Below are positions 1 to 14,852 of a DNA stretch of 64,000 nt, piece after piece. Under the pieces are notes generated by a model. That model did not search any database. It was not told the origin of the DNA and saw only the letters and a list, made by a program, of their open reading frames with translations. The translations under genes were made by a program, and so were the position numbers. The stretch covers positions 54,556-118,555 of the forward strand of contig MCFG01000213.1 in NCBI GenBank assembly GCA_002104895.1, in the 5' to 3' direction. The DNA comes from Anaeromyces robustus. Its lineage: Eukaryota > Neocallimastigomycota > Neocallimastigomycetes > Neocallimastigales > Neocallimastigaceae. How positions within the stretch are numbered: position 1 is the first letter of the stretch; each line of letters begins with the position of its first letter.

Positions 1-73
1 TAAGAACTTAAAAATAAAAAAAAAATTAATAAAAGATATAAAGTTTAAGATAAATATAATATTAAATGATTAA

Positions 74-108
<35 letters not shown>

Positions 109-574
109 GTTGTTGTTGTTGTTGTTGTTGTCGTTGTTGTTGTTATTGTTGTTGTTATTGTTGTTGTTATTGTTGTTTTTGTTATATATATAATTTTTAA
201 TTTTTTTTGCATTAATATTTTGATATCTTTTGATAGAGAAAAAAAAAAAAAAAAAAAAAAAAAAGAGTATTATAATTATTTACTTTTATACTTTATATAT
301 ACTTTAAAAATAATAATAAAATAAAAGATTTCAAGAATAATAATATGTCAATATTCAATTATTTTTATATTAAAGTTTATTTGTACTTTATAATTTTACT
401 TTTATTTAAAGTTAATAATTGGAAGAGTAAATATAATTAGTAAATATAATTAGTAAATATAATTAGTAAATATAATTAGTAAATATCGTTATTTATAAAA
501 TAATTATATCATTATTTTTTCAGTTTTATTTATGAAAGTTATAAAATTATTTCAAAGGTATATATAAATTTTAA
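1..574. other. Gene-free AT-rich spacer with microsatellites
   Basis: No gene is seen. The stretch holds a (TTA)n block passing into (TTG)n at about 76-180, a poly(A) run at about 239-264, and about 4.7 copies of a 13-bp unit (AGTAAATATAATT) at 426-486. The 13-bp array is perfect, so it is probably recent. Confidence 0.7.
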
Positions 575-838
575 TAAAGTATTAATAAAAATTTATTATA
601 ACTCAAATACTCTAAAATAAATCAGCTTTAAAACATAAAATATTTTTGTGTAACCAAACTTTATTATCATCAAATAAAACTATATAAATTATGAAAAATT
701 CTTTTTATATCAAATTTCTTCTTTTGAATAAACAAAACAAAGATTAAAGCAAAAATAATAAACAATAACATATAAAAGAATAAAAACAAAATAAGGAGAC
801 AAGAAATAAAATACATAAAATATATATAAATTTTGAAA

Positions 839-1933
839 ATGACAAAAGATAATGATTATTATTATGAAAAACTTTATAATGCTTTATGTAATGAGAATTA
901 TGATAAAATAAAAAAAAATTCTAGAAAAAATTAATAAAAAAAAAAAAAAAACATATCAAATTTAGAATATAAATTTATTTTAAAAGCTGTTGAAAAAGGA
1001 GATTTTAAAACAATTAAATTATTATTGGATTATACAGAAGAAAATAACATTAATTTAATTATGAATGATAATTCTAATAAAATGAATTTGCTCTATTATG
1101 CTTCAGAAAGTAATAATATTGAATTGGCTATGTTATTAACTGAATATTCCAAAAAGCATATCATTATTTTGAATATCAGAGATAAATATCCTATATCTCA
1201 ATGTGCATTTGAAAAAAATTATATTGAAATGATAATATTATTATTAGACTATATCAATAAAAATAATATTACTATTAATATTAAAATAGGATACTATTAT
1301 AGTTTATATAATAATGAAAGTTATGATTATAATATTGAAATTATTATATTAATATATTTGATTACGCAAATAATAATAATAATATTGATACAAATCTACT
1401 TTTAGAGATTATTTCAAGAAATGATGTTAAAATGTTTAGTTTATCGATAAATTATGCCAATAAAAATAAATATTATTGTAGATATTAATAAGAAAAAAAA
1501 AGAATTGGCCATGAAGAATATCCCCTTTCTTATACTGTTCTTAAAGATAATATTGAAATAGTAAAGTTATTGATTGATTATGCCAATAAATATAATATTT
1601 TTATGAATGTTAATGATCATGAAAATAAAAATAACGAATATAAAAAAATCTTCTTTATCACGATAATATTGAAATGGTTAAATTATTGATTGATTATGCC
1701 AATCAACATAATATTATTTTATATCCTGATGATAAACCAAAAAATGAAGATTATCCACTTGTAGTGGCATCGAGACATAAAAATTATTAAAAGAATATGC
1801 TTATAATCATAAAATTTTATTGAAGAATAATCTTTATGATTTATCCTATGAAACATACCATTTTCTAAATGATAAGGTAAATATTCAAAATAACTTTTTA
1901 ATTATATATAACTATAAATTTATTAAGAAATAA
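839..1933 (+). pseudogene. Decayed ankyrin-repeat gene (copy of 22296-23420)
   Basis: Starts at ATG 839 with MTKDNDYYYEKL and ends at the TAA at 1931-1933, matching the start and end of the intact minus-strand paralogue at 22296-23420. The frame is broken at about 913 (extra base in an A run) and again near 1366, 1466 and 1650, and a stretch is missing around 1790. Only codons 1025-1405 remain as a sizeable open frame. Repeats of the type LL(I/L)DY(A/I)NKxNI...N are recognisable as divergent ankyrin repeats. No signal peptide. The product was probably an intracellular scaffold-like protein; as it stands it cannot be made full length. Confidence 0.85.
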
Positions 1934-2129
1934 AAATAGAATGAGTTAAAAACAAGATATAATATATAAAATATAATTTTTTTTTTTTAAAAATATTTTT
2001 ATAATTTTTTATACTATTTAATATTGTATTAAAAATATTTTTTGTAATGACATATTAATATGATATATTTTAATATTTTTTTTTTTATTTTTCTATATAA
2101 TTAATAATATTAATATTATTCTTTTTATA

Positions 2130-2335
2130 AAGGAAATTCAAGAAAGAGAAGATATTAAATAAGAAATTAAAAAAATGAAAGAAGAAAAAGAAAAACTTAA
2201 ACAAGAGATAAAAGAGATGAAAGAAGAAAGAGAAAATTTTAAATTAGAAATGATGAAAATGAAAGAAGTAATTGAACAAGAAATAAGAGAAAAACTTATA
2301 AAAGAAATAAGAGAAAAGTTTATATAAGAAGGATA
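2130..2335 (+). pseudogene. Decayed coiled-coil coding fragment
   Basis: Reads as a highly charged heptad-like sequence (EIQEREDIK, then KMKEEKEKLKQEIKEMKEE and similar) in the same frame as the minus-strand copy at 21882-22172. An in-frame TAA replaces a Gln codon at about 2159, and a second TAA sits near the C-terminus at about 2326. It lies just downstream of the ankyrin pseudogene in the same direction, so it may be the old 3' end of an ankyrin-coiled-coil gene. Function unknown. Confidence 0.6.
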
Positions 2336-2874
2336 AAATATAATTTAACAAAAATATATATATGTGTGTTTTCCGAAATAGATTAATATTACTAAAAATT
2401 ATACTCTTCCTTTAATATAATTAATATTATTAAAGTTTTAAATTAAAATAATAATAATATTTTTTTAATAGTCATTTTAATGAATAGGGGATTATATTAC
2501 TATTAGTTTTTTACTCTTTATAAATGGGATTCAATTAATCTTTCGACAAAAAATGTAGATAGAATTAACACAACCTTTTTTTTTTTAGTCTTTTTTTTTT
2601 TTTTTAAATGAAGAAAAATTTAATAAATTATATTATAATAAATAAAATAAAAATAAAATTTTAAAAATATTTATAATTAAAAAAAAAAATTATTTAAAAT
2701 AAAATTTATTTATTTATTTATTTTATTTAATTACTAATTAATATTAATTATCTCAATAATTAATACATTAATTTTACATAAACTAATTTTTATTATTACA
2801 TTAAAAAATATACAATTATAAATATATATATATTTATTTATAAAAATATATATTATTCAGTATATTATCATAAT

Positions 2875-4020
2875 TTAATATGTTTTTCTTTTTTTTATTT
2901 CTCTATTTTCATAATTTACTTTACAATTTTCAATAATCTCAAGTATCTCTTTTTCATCAATTTTTAAATTTAATTTTGATTTTAAAACATCAATTTGACA
3001 ATTTGGCTCATTCAAAAATTCTTTTAGAATGTTTATTTTAGCTTCAGATAATCCTGAATATTGTTCTATAATATCTTCTTTGAATTTATCCAATATCATT
3101 TTTACTGCTACTTCAAAAGCTATATATTCTTTACCTTCCTCTCTACTTTCCTCTTTACCTTCTGCTTTACCTTCTTCTCTTGCTGCTATTACATCGTAAT
3201 GATCTTTTTCTCTTTGTAAATATACTTGATAGAAATTGTTGTCTCCTTTCAAAGTCAATAATTTTTCCCTTGCTTCTTTAAATATTGTTGGTGTTTTTTT
3301 ATTTCTAAAATATTTATTATTAGGATCATTTAAAAAAAAAAACCATGTAAATTTGTTTTCTAATTCCTCCTGTTCAATATTCATATACTTTTGTAATTCA
3401 AAGAAATGAATATTTAACAAATTTTCAAAACCTTCCCCTTTATTTGTCTCCTTTTCTTTTAATTCAAAATGCCAGTGACATTTATTCATATTTTTAAATA
3501 AATTATAATTTAATAAATTGATTATGATGACATTTGGTATTTCACCATACCACCTTCCTTGTGGTAGAGAATGAAAAATTATTCCAGAGGAATAATACAA
3601 AGATCTTTTAAACATATGACCAGTTTTATTGAATAGAATTTCAATATTTACTAATTTATTATGATTTGTTTTTGCTGTCATCAAAATACTTTGATGATTT
3701 TTGAGTAAATCAAATTTTCTTTTTCTTTTAAAATTTTTATTTTGAATCGCTAATAATGTATCCATCTTTCCTAATTTTCCAATTTTATTTTTGTTAGTTG
3801 TGTTTTCAGAATCTTCAGAGTTTTCATCGTCTGTATTATTAACAATTGGATTTGTTGTTAACATTTCAATATTCTTATATTCTAGATCATCAATTATAAT
3901 TTCAGAATCAAAAATATTGTTTAAAAAATCTATCATCATTTTTTTATTATTAATAAATAAGCTCTTAAAAGCAATATCAACTTTAGGATTTATCTCAACA
4001 GTTAATTTTTCACTTTCCAT
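2875..4020 (-). CDS. Rpn-type PD-(D/E)XK nuclease / transposase-like protein, copy A
   Basis: 381 aa, intact. The N-terminus (NPKVDIAFKSLF, then FLNNI) and the block NIEILFNKTGHMFKRSLYYSSG followed by a hydrophobic VIIINLLNY strand match the arrangement of the Rpn/PD-(D/E)XK nuclease transposase family, common in bacteria and thought to promote DNA cleavage and recombination. The candidate acidic residues are the Asp of KMDTLL (about 87) and the Glu of NIEIL (about 127); the position that is usually Gln in the family's ExQ is Leu, so nuclease activity is uncertain. An Asp/Glu/Asn-rich insert (residues ~65-80) follows the N-terminal part, and a charged EEGKAEGKEE tract precedes the helical C-terminus. 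Three near-identical relatives lie in the window (19525, 24376, 27171). The sharing of upstream and downstream flanks shows that whole segments, not only the ORF, were copied. Confidence 0.8.
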   Translation of the reverse strand: MESEKLTVEINPKVDIAFKSLFINNKKMMIDFLNNIFDSEIIIDDLEYKNIEMLTTNPIVNNTDDENSEDSENTTNKNKIGKLGKMDTLLAIQNKNFKRKRKFDLLKNHQSILMTAKTNHNKLVNIEILFNKTGHMFKRSLYYSSGIIFHSLPQGRWYGEIPNVIIINLLNYNLFKNMNKCHWHFELKEKETNKGEGFENLLNIHFFELQKYMNIEQEELENKFTWFFFLNDPNNKYFRNKKTPTIFKEAREKLLTLKGDNNFYQVYLQREKDHYDVIAAREEGKAEGKEESREEGKEYIAFEVAVKMILDKFKEDIIEQYSGLSEAKINILKEFLNEPNCQIDVLKSKLNLKIDEKEILEIIENCKVNYENREIKKRKTY

Positions 4021-6119
4021 TTTTTTTTTTTTTCCTTATTTTCCTTTTTTTTAAAAATTTTTTCTTATTTATTTAAACTATTTCCACAATTCCATTCATT
4101 TTTAATTTTTATTAAAACTACAAAGTATTATTTGAAAATTTTATTAATATTAAATACTAAAATAATTTTTTTTTTTATATAGACCTATCCTATGATATAA
4201 AATAAATAGGTGTAGTAAAATATTTGTCGTATATTTGAATAATTATAAAAATTTGATATTATTTAATTAGTATAAAATTAATATTAATATGAAAATTATT
4301 AAATGAAACAAATGTCAAAATTTTTAATTTTTATTATTAACTTTAACTGCCAATTTATTTTTTATTAATAATTATTAATAAATTTATAAATAAATTAATT
4401 AAAGAAATGATAAAATTTCTTCATAATAAAATTTTTCATTATTAAAAAAAAAAATATATTCTTATTAATTATTGTTAGAAATAAAGTTTATATTAAATTT
4501 TATTATTAAGAATTATTTTTTGAAGTCTTGAATGTTGTGATGTATAAAATTTAAATTACCAGAAAATCTAAAAATTTTTTTTTACTATAAATAATAATTA
4601 ATTTAATTATTAAATAAATTATTATTTAATTATTATCAATTATTAACTAATAAAATTCTTAATTATTAAATATAAAAAAACAAGTATTAAATTAAAAAAA
4701 GATTTATTTATTGTATAAAACCAAACCAACTAAAATTTTGTTTCTTTCCTAGTGTAACATTTATTTTTAATTAATGTGTAACATAACAAACTAATTCAAT
4801 GTCATAAAGAGAAATAATAAAATAAAATAAAAAGAGAAGAAAATTATTTAATATTAAATATTAAATGAATAATTAATTAAATAACAAAAAAAAATACCAA
4901 AAGAAATTAATAATAATGAAATTATTTTAAAAAAAATGAAATTATTTTAAAATCATGAAAAGAATAATATAAAACAATTTAATTAAAATATTATACTTTT
5001 ATTTTTAAATTATATTATTGTTTTTTTAAAAAAAAAATTTTTTTTCATTAATTTTTAGAGAAAAAAATATTTTAAAATAAAATATAATACTTTTACAACA
5101 ATAAATCTTTTAAATAAAATAATAATAAAGTTGATTTTATAAATTAATTAAAATTATTTCATAATTATATCGATATATCATAATTTTATGAATAAATATA
5201 TATATATATATAGATTAAGCATTTGGTGTAATTTTTTTTGTAATATATTTTTATTTAATATGGAATAATAATTATATGAGAAATAGAATTATTCATATTA
5301 ATTTATTTATAAATAAAGTATTTTCATATTAGAGTTGACAAAATTACTTAAATTAATAAAAATAATTTTTATTTTTGTGTATAATGAATAATTAAATAAA
5401 AATTAATTTAAGTTAATAAAAGTATATGTTATATTTAAAAATATGTAGTATAAAAAAAAATTAATAATTTATAAATAATATCGATATAATTATTTATTAA
5501 TTAAAAATAAATACTTAGAACTTCTTTTAATTAATATTTTATAATTGTAAAATATATTTTAAATATTATTAAATTAACAAAATATATTTTACTATTAATT
5601 TAAATAAATTTTTATATCTGAATCATACATTTACCTAAATATAAAAAATTTAATATTTATATTTATACATAACCATTAAAAATGAATTTATATTAAAAAG
5701 AAAATCGATAATAATTTTTAAAATAAGGAATCATAAAATTTTTTTAATTATCATAAATAATTTTTATTAAATAACGTATAACCAATAAATTTTGCCTTCA
5801 ATTATGTGTAACATTAGTTGTTTAATTAGTGTAACATTTTTATAATTAGTAAACATGTCTTATGTTACATCAGATAGTGTTTTTTTTTTTTTTAAAAATT
5901 TATTTTTTAATTTAATTATAAAATAATTAATTTTTAATTTAATTATGAAATAATTAAGTGAAAGAAAAACATTATATTATTAAAAGGAAAAAAAAAAAAG
6001 AGTAGCAATTATTATAAAAAGAAAAAATATAAAAGAAGAAAAAGATTACATAAAAAAATTTTTTTTCAATAAAAAAAAAATTATTAAATATAAATAAAAA
6101 GTTTTATTATTATAAAAAA
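4021..6119. other. Intergenic AT-rich spacer
   Basis: No gene is seen. The first ~230 bases are the conserved upstream flank shared by all Rpn copies (up to the cgtatatttgaat string near 4240). The rest is low-complexity A+T. Two places carry a TGTGTAAC octamer (about 4774 and 5804); the second is about 310 bases upstream of the protease ATG at 6120. The last 150 bases before that ATG are strongly A-rich, as before every S8 gene here. Confidence 0.6.
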
Positions 6120-8601
6120 ATGAAAAATTTTTATCTTTTAAATATTCTTTTATTATTGATAAATATCATTTTCGCTGAAAATGATAAAAAGTTAAATAAT
6201 AAAGAAGAACATTATTTAATTTTTGTAAATAATGTTTATGGAGAATTTAAATTATTCTCTAATACTAAACATGAAAAACGTGAAGAATCTCAAGTTTTTA
6301 TGGAATCTTTAATTGAGGAAATTAATGGTTTAATCATTGATAATATTGATACTTATCAACATCCTGAAAAATTAGAAGAAATTGAAACTACCTCCAAATT
6401 AAGAAAAAGAAATAATGTCCAATCAGATTTATTATCTTTAAAATCTGACTATATTTATCCTATCTCTTCTATTAAAAACACTACTGTTTTATATGCTTAT
6501 CTTCCAGAAAAATTAGCTGAAGAAATTAGGTCTTCCTTTAATGATGTTTATGATTGTCTTCCAGAATCTGAAATTGATATTTCTTTTAGTCATTATTATA
6601 ATGAAGAAGATATTTTAAATGAAACAAATTGGACAAGTTTAGAAGTTCAAGAAAATGCCGATCTTCATTTATCTTTATTATCTCAAGGATTATTCAATAA
6701 AAATATCATAAATCAATACGATAATAATTACTATTATCCATCTTCTGCTGGTTCAAATACTACAATTATTATTATGGATTCAAGTTTTAATCTTAACTAT
6801 TCTGAATTTTCTAATACGAATGATCGTTTTGTTGAATGTCTTGAAATTAAAAATATTTCAGATGAAAATGGTGAAATTTATTATGAAGAAAATAAAAAAT
6901 GTGGAAAAAATTCATTTTATCATGGAGAAACAGTATCAGATATGGCAGGAGGTTTAGTATATGGTGTTGCTAAGCGTGCTAATATTCTTGGACTTTCTAT
7001 TGAATCATTAGAAAATGGAACACCAAATTTTCAACATATTAATTGGGGATTTCAATTTATTTATGAATCATTAATTGTTCCTTATAAAACTATTATTAAT
7101 ATTTCTTTAGAAATAAGATATTCAGAAAGTATAAAATCTTTAATTGAATTATATGAAAATTATGTTAATAGAATTACTGAAAAAGGTGGTATTATTGTTA
7201 CATCGGCAGGAAATGATAAAAAATTACTTTCAACAAATAGAAAACTTATTTATCCATGTCAATATGAAAATACTATTTGTGTAGGTGGAGTTGCTAGTGA
7301 AAATATTGATAATTTATATACTATTGCTTCCTATTCTAATTATGGTTCAAGTATTGACGTTTATGCTCCATCAGATATTAAAGCTAAAATTATTAAAAAT
7401 AATAGTATTCATACTATTATCAATAGTGGTACTTCTTTTTCATCACCATTAGTTTCAGGAATGATTTCTACTTATATTAGTGAACATCCAAGCAATAAAT
7501 TTATCTGTCAATGATATAAAAGATCTATTAAATAAAAATGGTGAATTATTCAAATCTTTAAATGATATTGAAAATATTAATTTATTTGCTAATAATGGTA
7601 AACATATTGTTTATTCCAGTAATAATATATATAATGGTTGTGGAATTAGTGCTGGAAATCTTCCATGTACTACTACAACTACAACTACAACTACAACTAC
7701 AACCACTACTACTTCTACTACAACCACTTCTACTACTACTACTCCTACAACTACTACAACCACTTCTACTACTACTACTCCTACAACTACTACAACCACT
7801 TCTACTACTCCTACAACTACTACAACCACTTCTACTACTACTCCTAATACAACTACTACAACCACTTCTACTACTACTCCTAATACAACTACTACTACCA
7901 CTTCTACTACTACCACTCCTACAACTACTACAACCACTTCTACTACTACTCCTAATACAACTACTACTACCACTTCTACTACTACCACTCCTACAACTAC
8001 TACAACCACTTCTACTACTACTCCTAATACAACTATTCCTACAACTTCTACTACTATAATTACTTCCGAAAGTCCAAAATCAACTACATCTACTACTTTT
8101 GAAGATCCAGAACCAACAACTACTAATGAAGATGATTCAGAACCAACAACTACTTATGAAGATGATCCAGAACTAACAACTACTTATGAAGAAGATCCAG
8201 AACCAACTACTATTTATAATGAAAACCCAAAACAAACTATTACTAAAACTATCACTACTACTTCTATTACCGCTACGACTACTACTACTATTATTACTAC
8301 TTCTGGAAATTCGGAATCTACCACTACAAAAACTACTACTATCACTACCAGTACTACTTTTAAAATTCCAGAACCAACCCTTAAAACAGATAATAATGTT
8401 AAATTACCAATTATTAATGATTCTGGTACAGAAAGTGATGAGGATATTAATAATAATAATTCCAGTGATTCTAATACTTCTAATGGTTCTAGTGATCTTG
8501 ACGAATCCAATGGTAAAAATAGTTCTAATGATGCTAATGATAAAGAAAGCTTTAAAAAGTCAAAGAAACAACGTGTTTGTATTATTAGAAAAAATAATTA
8601 A
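6120..8601 (+). pseudogene. Subtilisin-like (S8) secreted protease with Thr-rich tail, frameshifted
   Basis: The first frame (6120-7514) has a signal peptide (residues 1-19), an I9-like propeptide with a dibasic KLRKRNN site (about 95), and a peptidase S8 domain. Asp220 (IIIMDSS), His268 (HGETVSDMAGG), oxyanion Asn365 (SAGND) and Ser439 (GTSFSSP) are all present. At about 7490-7500 the frame shifts: the sequence after SEHPSNKF continues one base over as SVNDIKDLL, and the second frame runs to 8601 through the conserved NNGKHIVYSS/YNGCGISAGNLPC tail into a ~200-residue Thr/Pro linker and an acidic Ser/Asn/Asp end. Unlike its paralogues it has no CBM18 domain. The single-base change could be a true lesion or an assembly error. 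If real, the product still holds the whole triad but loses its C-terminal tail. Confidence 0.85.
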
Positions 8602-11367
<2,766 letters not shown>

Positions 11368-11867
11368 AATAATGGTAAATGTATTGTTTATTTTAGTAAT
11401 GATATATACCGTGTATGCTGGAAATACTTCATATAATAAAAATTCAAGAACTACTGCTCATATCACTAAAAAACTCAGTACAAATATTTACTAATGGAGT
11501 AAGTGAAGATCATAAATATAGTAAAAAAAAAAAAAGGTGATAGTATTTGTGAAGGTTTTTGTTGTTGTAATAGCAATGATGTTTGTAGTGATAATGATAA
11601 TCATTACAATATATGTTTTAGTTGTCAATCACAATTTGATTATTGCTTTGATAAGAAATATATCCTTACCACTACTATAATAAAAAAATTTTTCACTAAA
11701 AAGATTTCCACAAACTAAAAATAAAACTACTACTAAGAAGATTTACACTTCTAAAAAAAAAAGAACGTCTATTAAACTGAGTACAACTACTAAGTTACTA
11801 AAAAAGTACCATTTTCGAATGTTTCAAGAAAATATAAATTTGATTTTGGCGCTTATCCAAAGAAAAG
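11368..11867 (+). pseudogene. Relic of an S8-CBM18 protease C-terminus
   Basis: Starts with a degraded NNGKxIVYFSNDIY...VYAGNTS tail, the conserved motif that precedes the Thr linker in all the proteases here. At 11535-11670 a decayed CBM18 module follows (GDSICEGFCCCNSND, then SCQSQFDYCF) in which several cysteines remain. After short Thr/Lys stretches, a second module is recognisable only as KVPFSNVSRK...FGAYPK near 11800-11865. Frames change several times and stops intervene, so it is non-functional. No catalytic domain remains upstream. It shows that the family once had another member between the loci at 6.1 and 14.9 kb. Confidence 0.75.
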
Positions 11868-13639
11868 ATTGGTTTTGACTGTATTAAACATGATTTATAT
11901 GAACAGTATTCCGATTGTTATCAATTAAAAATCTCTTAAATAATTATAAACAAAAAAAATAAAAAAAAAATAATTAATTACAATATATAATAATATCAAT
12001 AATGATATTAATGATTCTATGTAATTAACATCACATAGTAATTAATTGTAAAAATTCTATATTATATTATGGAAATATTAGTAATTTATTATCATCCATT
12101 TTTAAATGAACATATAATAATATTTTAAAAAATTAAAAATATAAAATTGTAATTGAATAATTAATTAATAAATGTATGTATATAATATGATATTGTATTA
12201 TTAATCAAAAACATTTCTATATTAATATTAAATAATAATAAAAATAATAAAAGTTTGAAACTCATAAATTTATTAATTATTAAAATTAATAATAAATAAA
12301 AAAAAATTTATTAAAAATTTTAATAATTAATATATTAAATTGTTAATTAACAATTTAATATTTAATCTATCCTTATTATACCCTTATTATAATCAGTTAT
12401 AAACTTTAATTATTATAAAAATATTTATAAATAAAACTAAATAGGAAAATATGTTAATTATAAAATTATGTAATCATATGATAAAATCACATTAAAATCA
12501 TATTACATATATGTAATGATAATTATATTTTATTATATTTTATTATATTTTATTATATTTTATTATATTTAATTTTATTTTATTTTATTTTTATTTTATT
12601 TTTATTTTTATTTTTATTTTATAAAATTTAAATAATGAAAAATAATATAATATAATATAATATAATATAATATAATATAATATAATATAATATAATATAA
12701 TATAATATAATATATTATTAATATAATAATAATATAATAATAATATAATAATATATATTATACAAATTATATATATTTATATTGTTTATTATTATAAAAT
12801 TTTTATTGTAAACGGTTTAAACAATTTAAAAAAAAATTTTTTTTTTTGCCAGTTATTATTTTATTCAAGATAAAAATAAATTAATTTTGATCAAATTTTA
12901 TTTATTATAAAAATTCTTAAATATTTGACAATAATACCAAAAATAGATTTATGTTAATTTATTTAAATATTAATAAATTTTTTTATAAAATTTTATTTAG
13001 TTTTATTTTTAAAATCTATTAAAGTATTTTATATATTTTATATATAATATTTTATATATTTATAATATATATTATATATTTTATATATATTTATATATAT
13101 TTATAATATATATTATATATATTTAATATTAATATAAATATAAATAATGATTTATTTGATAGAAAATTTTATATTATTTACTTAAAGAACAATAAATAAA
13201 ATGGATAATATTGTAATATTATATAAGTACAACAATAATAAAATAAAAAGGATATATTAATAATAAATTAAATTAAATTAAATTAAATTAAATTACTTTT
13301 TTTTTTTTATTATGAAATAATTCAAATCAAATTTTTAATCCATTTTTGAAAAAATATATAAAATAAACTTTTGTTACGAAATAACAATATTTATTTATAT
13401 TTATTATTCTATAATAATAGAATTTGATTATTTGATGTGTTAAAACGTGTTAAACAAAAAATGTCAAATCTTTACATTCCGGTAGATAATAATTAAATTA
13501 TGTTTAGAATTTTTATTGTCAAATATTTAGTGAATTTTTATGTTTTTGATTTAAAACTATATTTTAAAAAAAAAATTTTTTTTATTTATTTAATAATTAT
13601 TTATTAATATAATATTATTAATCATTAAGATAACATAAA

Positions 13640-13691
13640 CCTTTTGACAATTTCACGTACTGTTTAACTCTCTTTTCAAAGTTCCTTTCAT

Positions 13692-13725
<34 letters not shown>

Positions 13726-13748
13726 TCGCCAATATTTAGCTTTAGATG
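13640..13748 (-). rRNA. Fragment of nuclear 28S rRNA gene (end of D1 into D2)
   Basis: On the minus strand the sequence reads catctaaagctaaatattgg, then the universally conserved cgagagaccgatagcgaac, aagtaccgtgagggaaag and gagttaaacagtacgtgaaa strings. This is the conserved core between the D1 and D2 loops of the eukaryotic large-subunit rRNA. Only about 110 bases match; both flanks are AT spacer, not rRNA. It is an isolated fragment, not a functional rRNA gene. Its complex, GC-richer sequence stands out sharply from its surroundings. Confidence 0.9.
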
Positions 13749-13875
13749 ATTAACTATTAATTCTTGTTTTTTAATATTAAGAATTATTATTATTTTTAAT
13801 ATTAGTATTTATTAAATATTTTATTATTTAAAAATTATTTTTCTTTTCTATTTAATATTTTTTTATTTATATAAT

Positions 13876-13980
13876 AGTTCCGATATACATTCATGTGATA
13901 TACATATTAACGTATATCGGAATTCTATTTCCTGCCTTTACCTTTTAGGCTTTGACGCCCTCAGTAAATTCAAATGTTTT
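13876..13980. other. Unassigned GC-richer island with an 11-bp stem hairpin
   Basis: The 11-mer ttccgatatac (about 13878) is followed 23 bases later by its exact reverse complement gtatatcggaa, giving a possible stem-loop. Directly after it comes the complex string ctgcctttaccttttaggc and ttgacgccctcag. It lies about 130 bases from the 28S fragment and may be part of the same insertion. I do not recognise it as a conserved rRNA segment. Confidence 0.45.
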
Positions 13981-14852
13981 ACATTTGTATTTTTAATTAA
14001 TAAGTATGATAAATTTTTTTTTTTTTTTTTTAGTAAAGAAATAATATTAAATTTATAATTTTTATTATTATTTAATAATATTTTTTAACAGGTCTAGATT
14101 TTTCTATTTTTTTAATAAATACATTTGACTTAAAAGAAATTAATTATAAACTTTATTACTATTTTTTTCTAAATAATATTATAAATAATATATTAAAAAT
14201 TTATTGTTATTTGTAAAACATTAACTTTATCATGTTCATAAAGTATAATTATTTAATAATAATAATAATTAAAATTTTATATTTTAATATTTTAATATAT
14301 TTATTATTTATTATTTATATTTATTATTTTATTTATATTTATGAAATATTAATAAAACAATTTGTAATTTGTAAATCTTTTGATTATTAAATATTACTAT
14401 TATCATTGAAAGAAAGAAGAAAAAAAAACCGTTGTGTAACTTTAAAATTATAATAATATTATATAATGTTTTCTGTTTTATATGGATTGGGTTGATAATT
14501 GGTAAATTTTATTATTATTAAAAAATTTAAAAAATTTAAAAAAAAAAATAATAATAATAATATATATATATATATATATAAAAAGGAAATGATATAAAAG
14601 AGAAAAATATCTTCAAAAATTGGTTTTCAAAAAAAAAAAAATATTACTTTATTATTAATTATTAATATATTAATAATTAATAATAAAAATTAGAGTTTTT
14701 TTTTTAAAAAAATTATTTATTTTATAAAAAAATAATTAAAAAAAAAAAATTAAAAAAAAAAAAAAAATAAAAAAAATTAAAAAAAAAAAATAAAAAATAA
14801 TAAAAATAATAATATCATAATAATAATCTAAATATAATAAATACATATCAAA

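Larger units (their letters stand above)
575..2640 (+). repeat. Left arm of a ~2.1-kb inverted duplication (ankyrin/coiled-coil block)
   Basis: This segment matches the reverse complement of about 21590-23670 almost base for base, including non-coding parts. The promoter side around 600-800 and the tail with the tagatagaattaacacaacc string near 2555 are both shared. Similarity fades beyond about 575 and about 2640. In both arms the order is ankyrin gene, coiled-coil frame, then an Rpn-type gene in the opposite orientation, so the original duplicated block probably also included the Rpn copy. The left arm carries the decayed gene copies. Confidence 0.85.
11868..14852. other. Gene-free spacer with pentanucleotide repeats
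   Basis: Apart from the rRNA fragment and hairpin listed separately, no gene is seen. There are (TTATATTTTA)-type repeats at about 12525-12570 and a clean (ATAAT)n array at about 12638-12713. A TGTGTAAC octamer lies at about 14432, roughly 420 bases upstream of the protease ATG at 14853. The last 200 bases before that ATG are poly(A)-rich. Confidence 0.6.

Noticed and set aside
426-486. 13-bp array considered as a CRISPR array
   Set aside because: Units are directly adjacent with no spacers, and the genome is eukaryotic; a plain tandem repeat.
3791-4054. Antisense ORF at the 5' end of every Rpn copy (also 19440-19754, 24324-24605, 28062-28376)
   Set aside because: Its conservation is explained by the near identity of the Rpn copies; the length varies with the flanking T runs.
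7611-8009. Antisense and alternative-frame ORFs through Thr repeats (poly-Val, Leu-rich, Tyr/Asn-rich), also at 16889-17380, 17654-17941, 42715-43887 and 43430-43675
   Set aside because: They are the other readings of (ACT)n DNA and have no start context, composition or conservation of their own.
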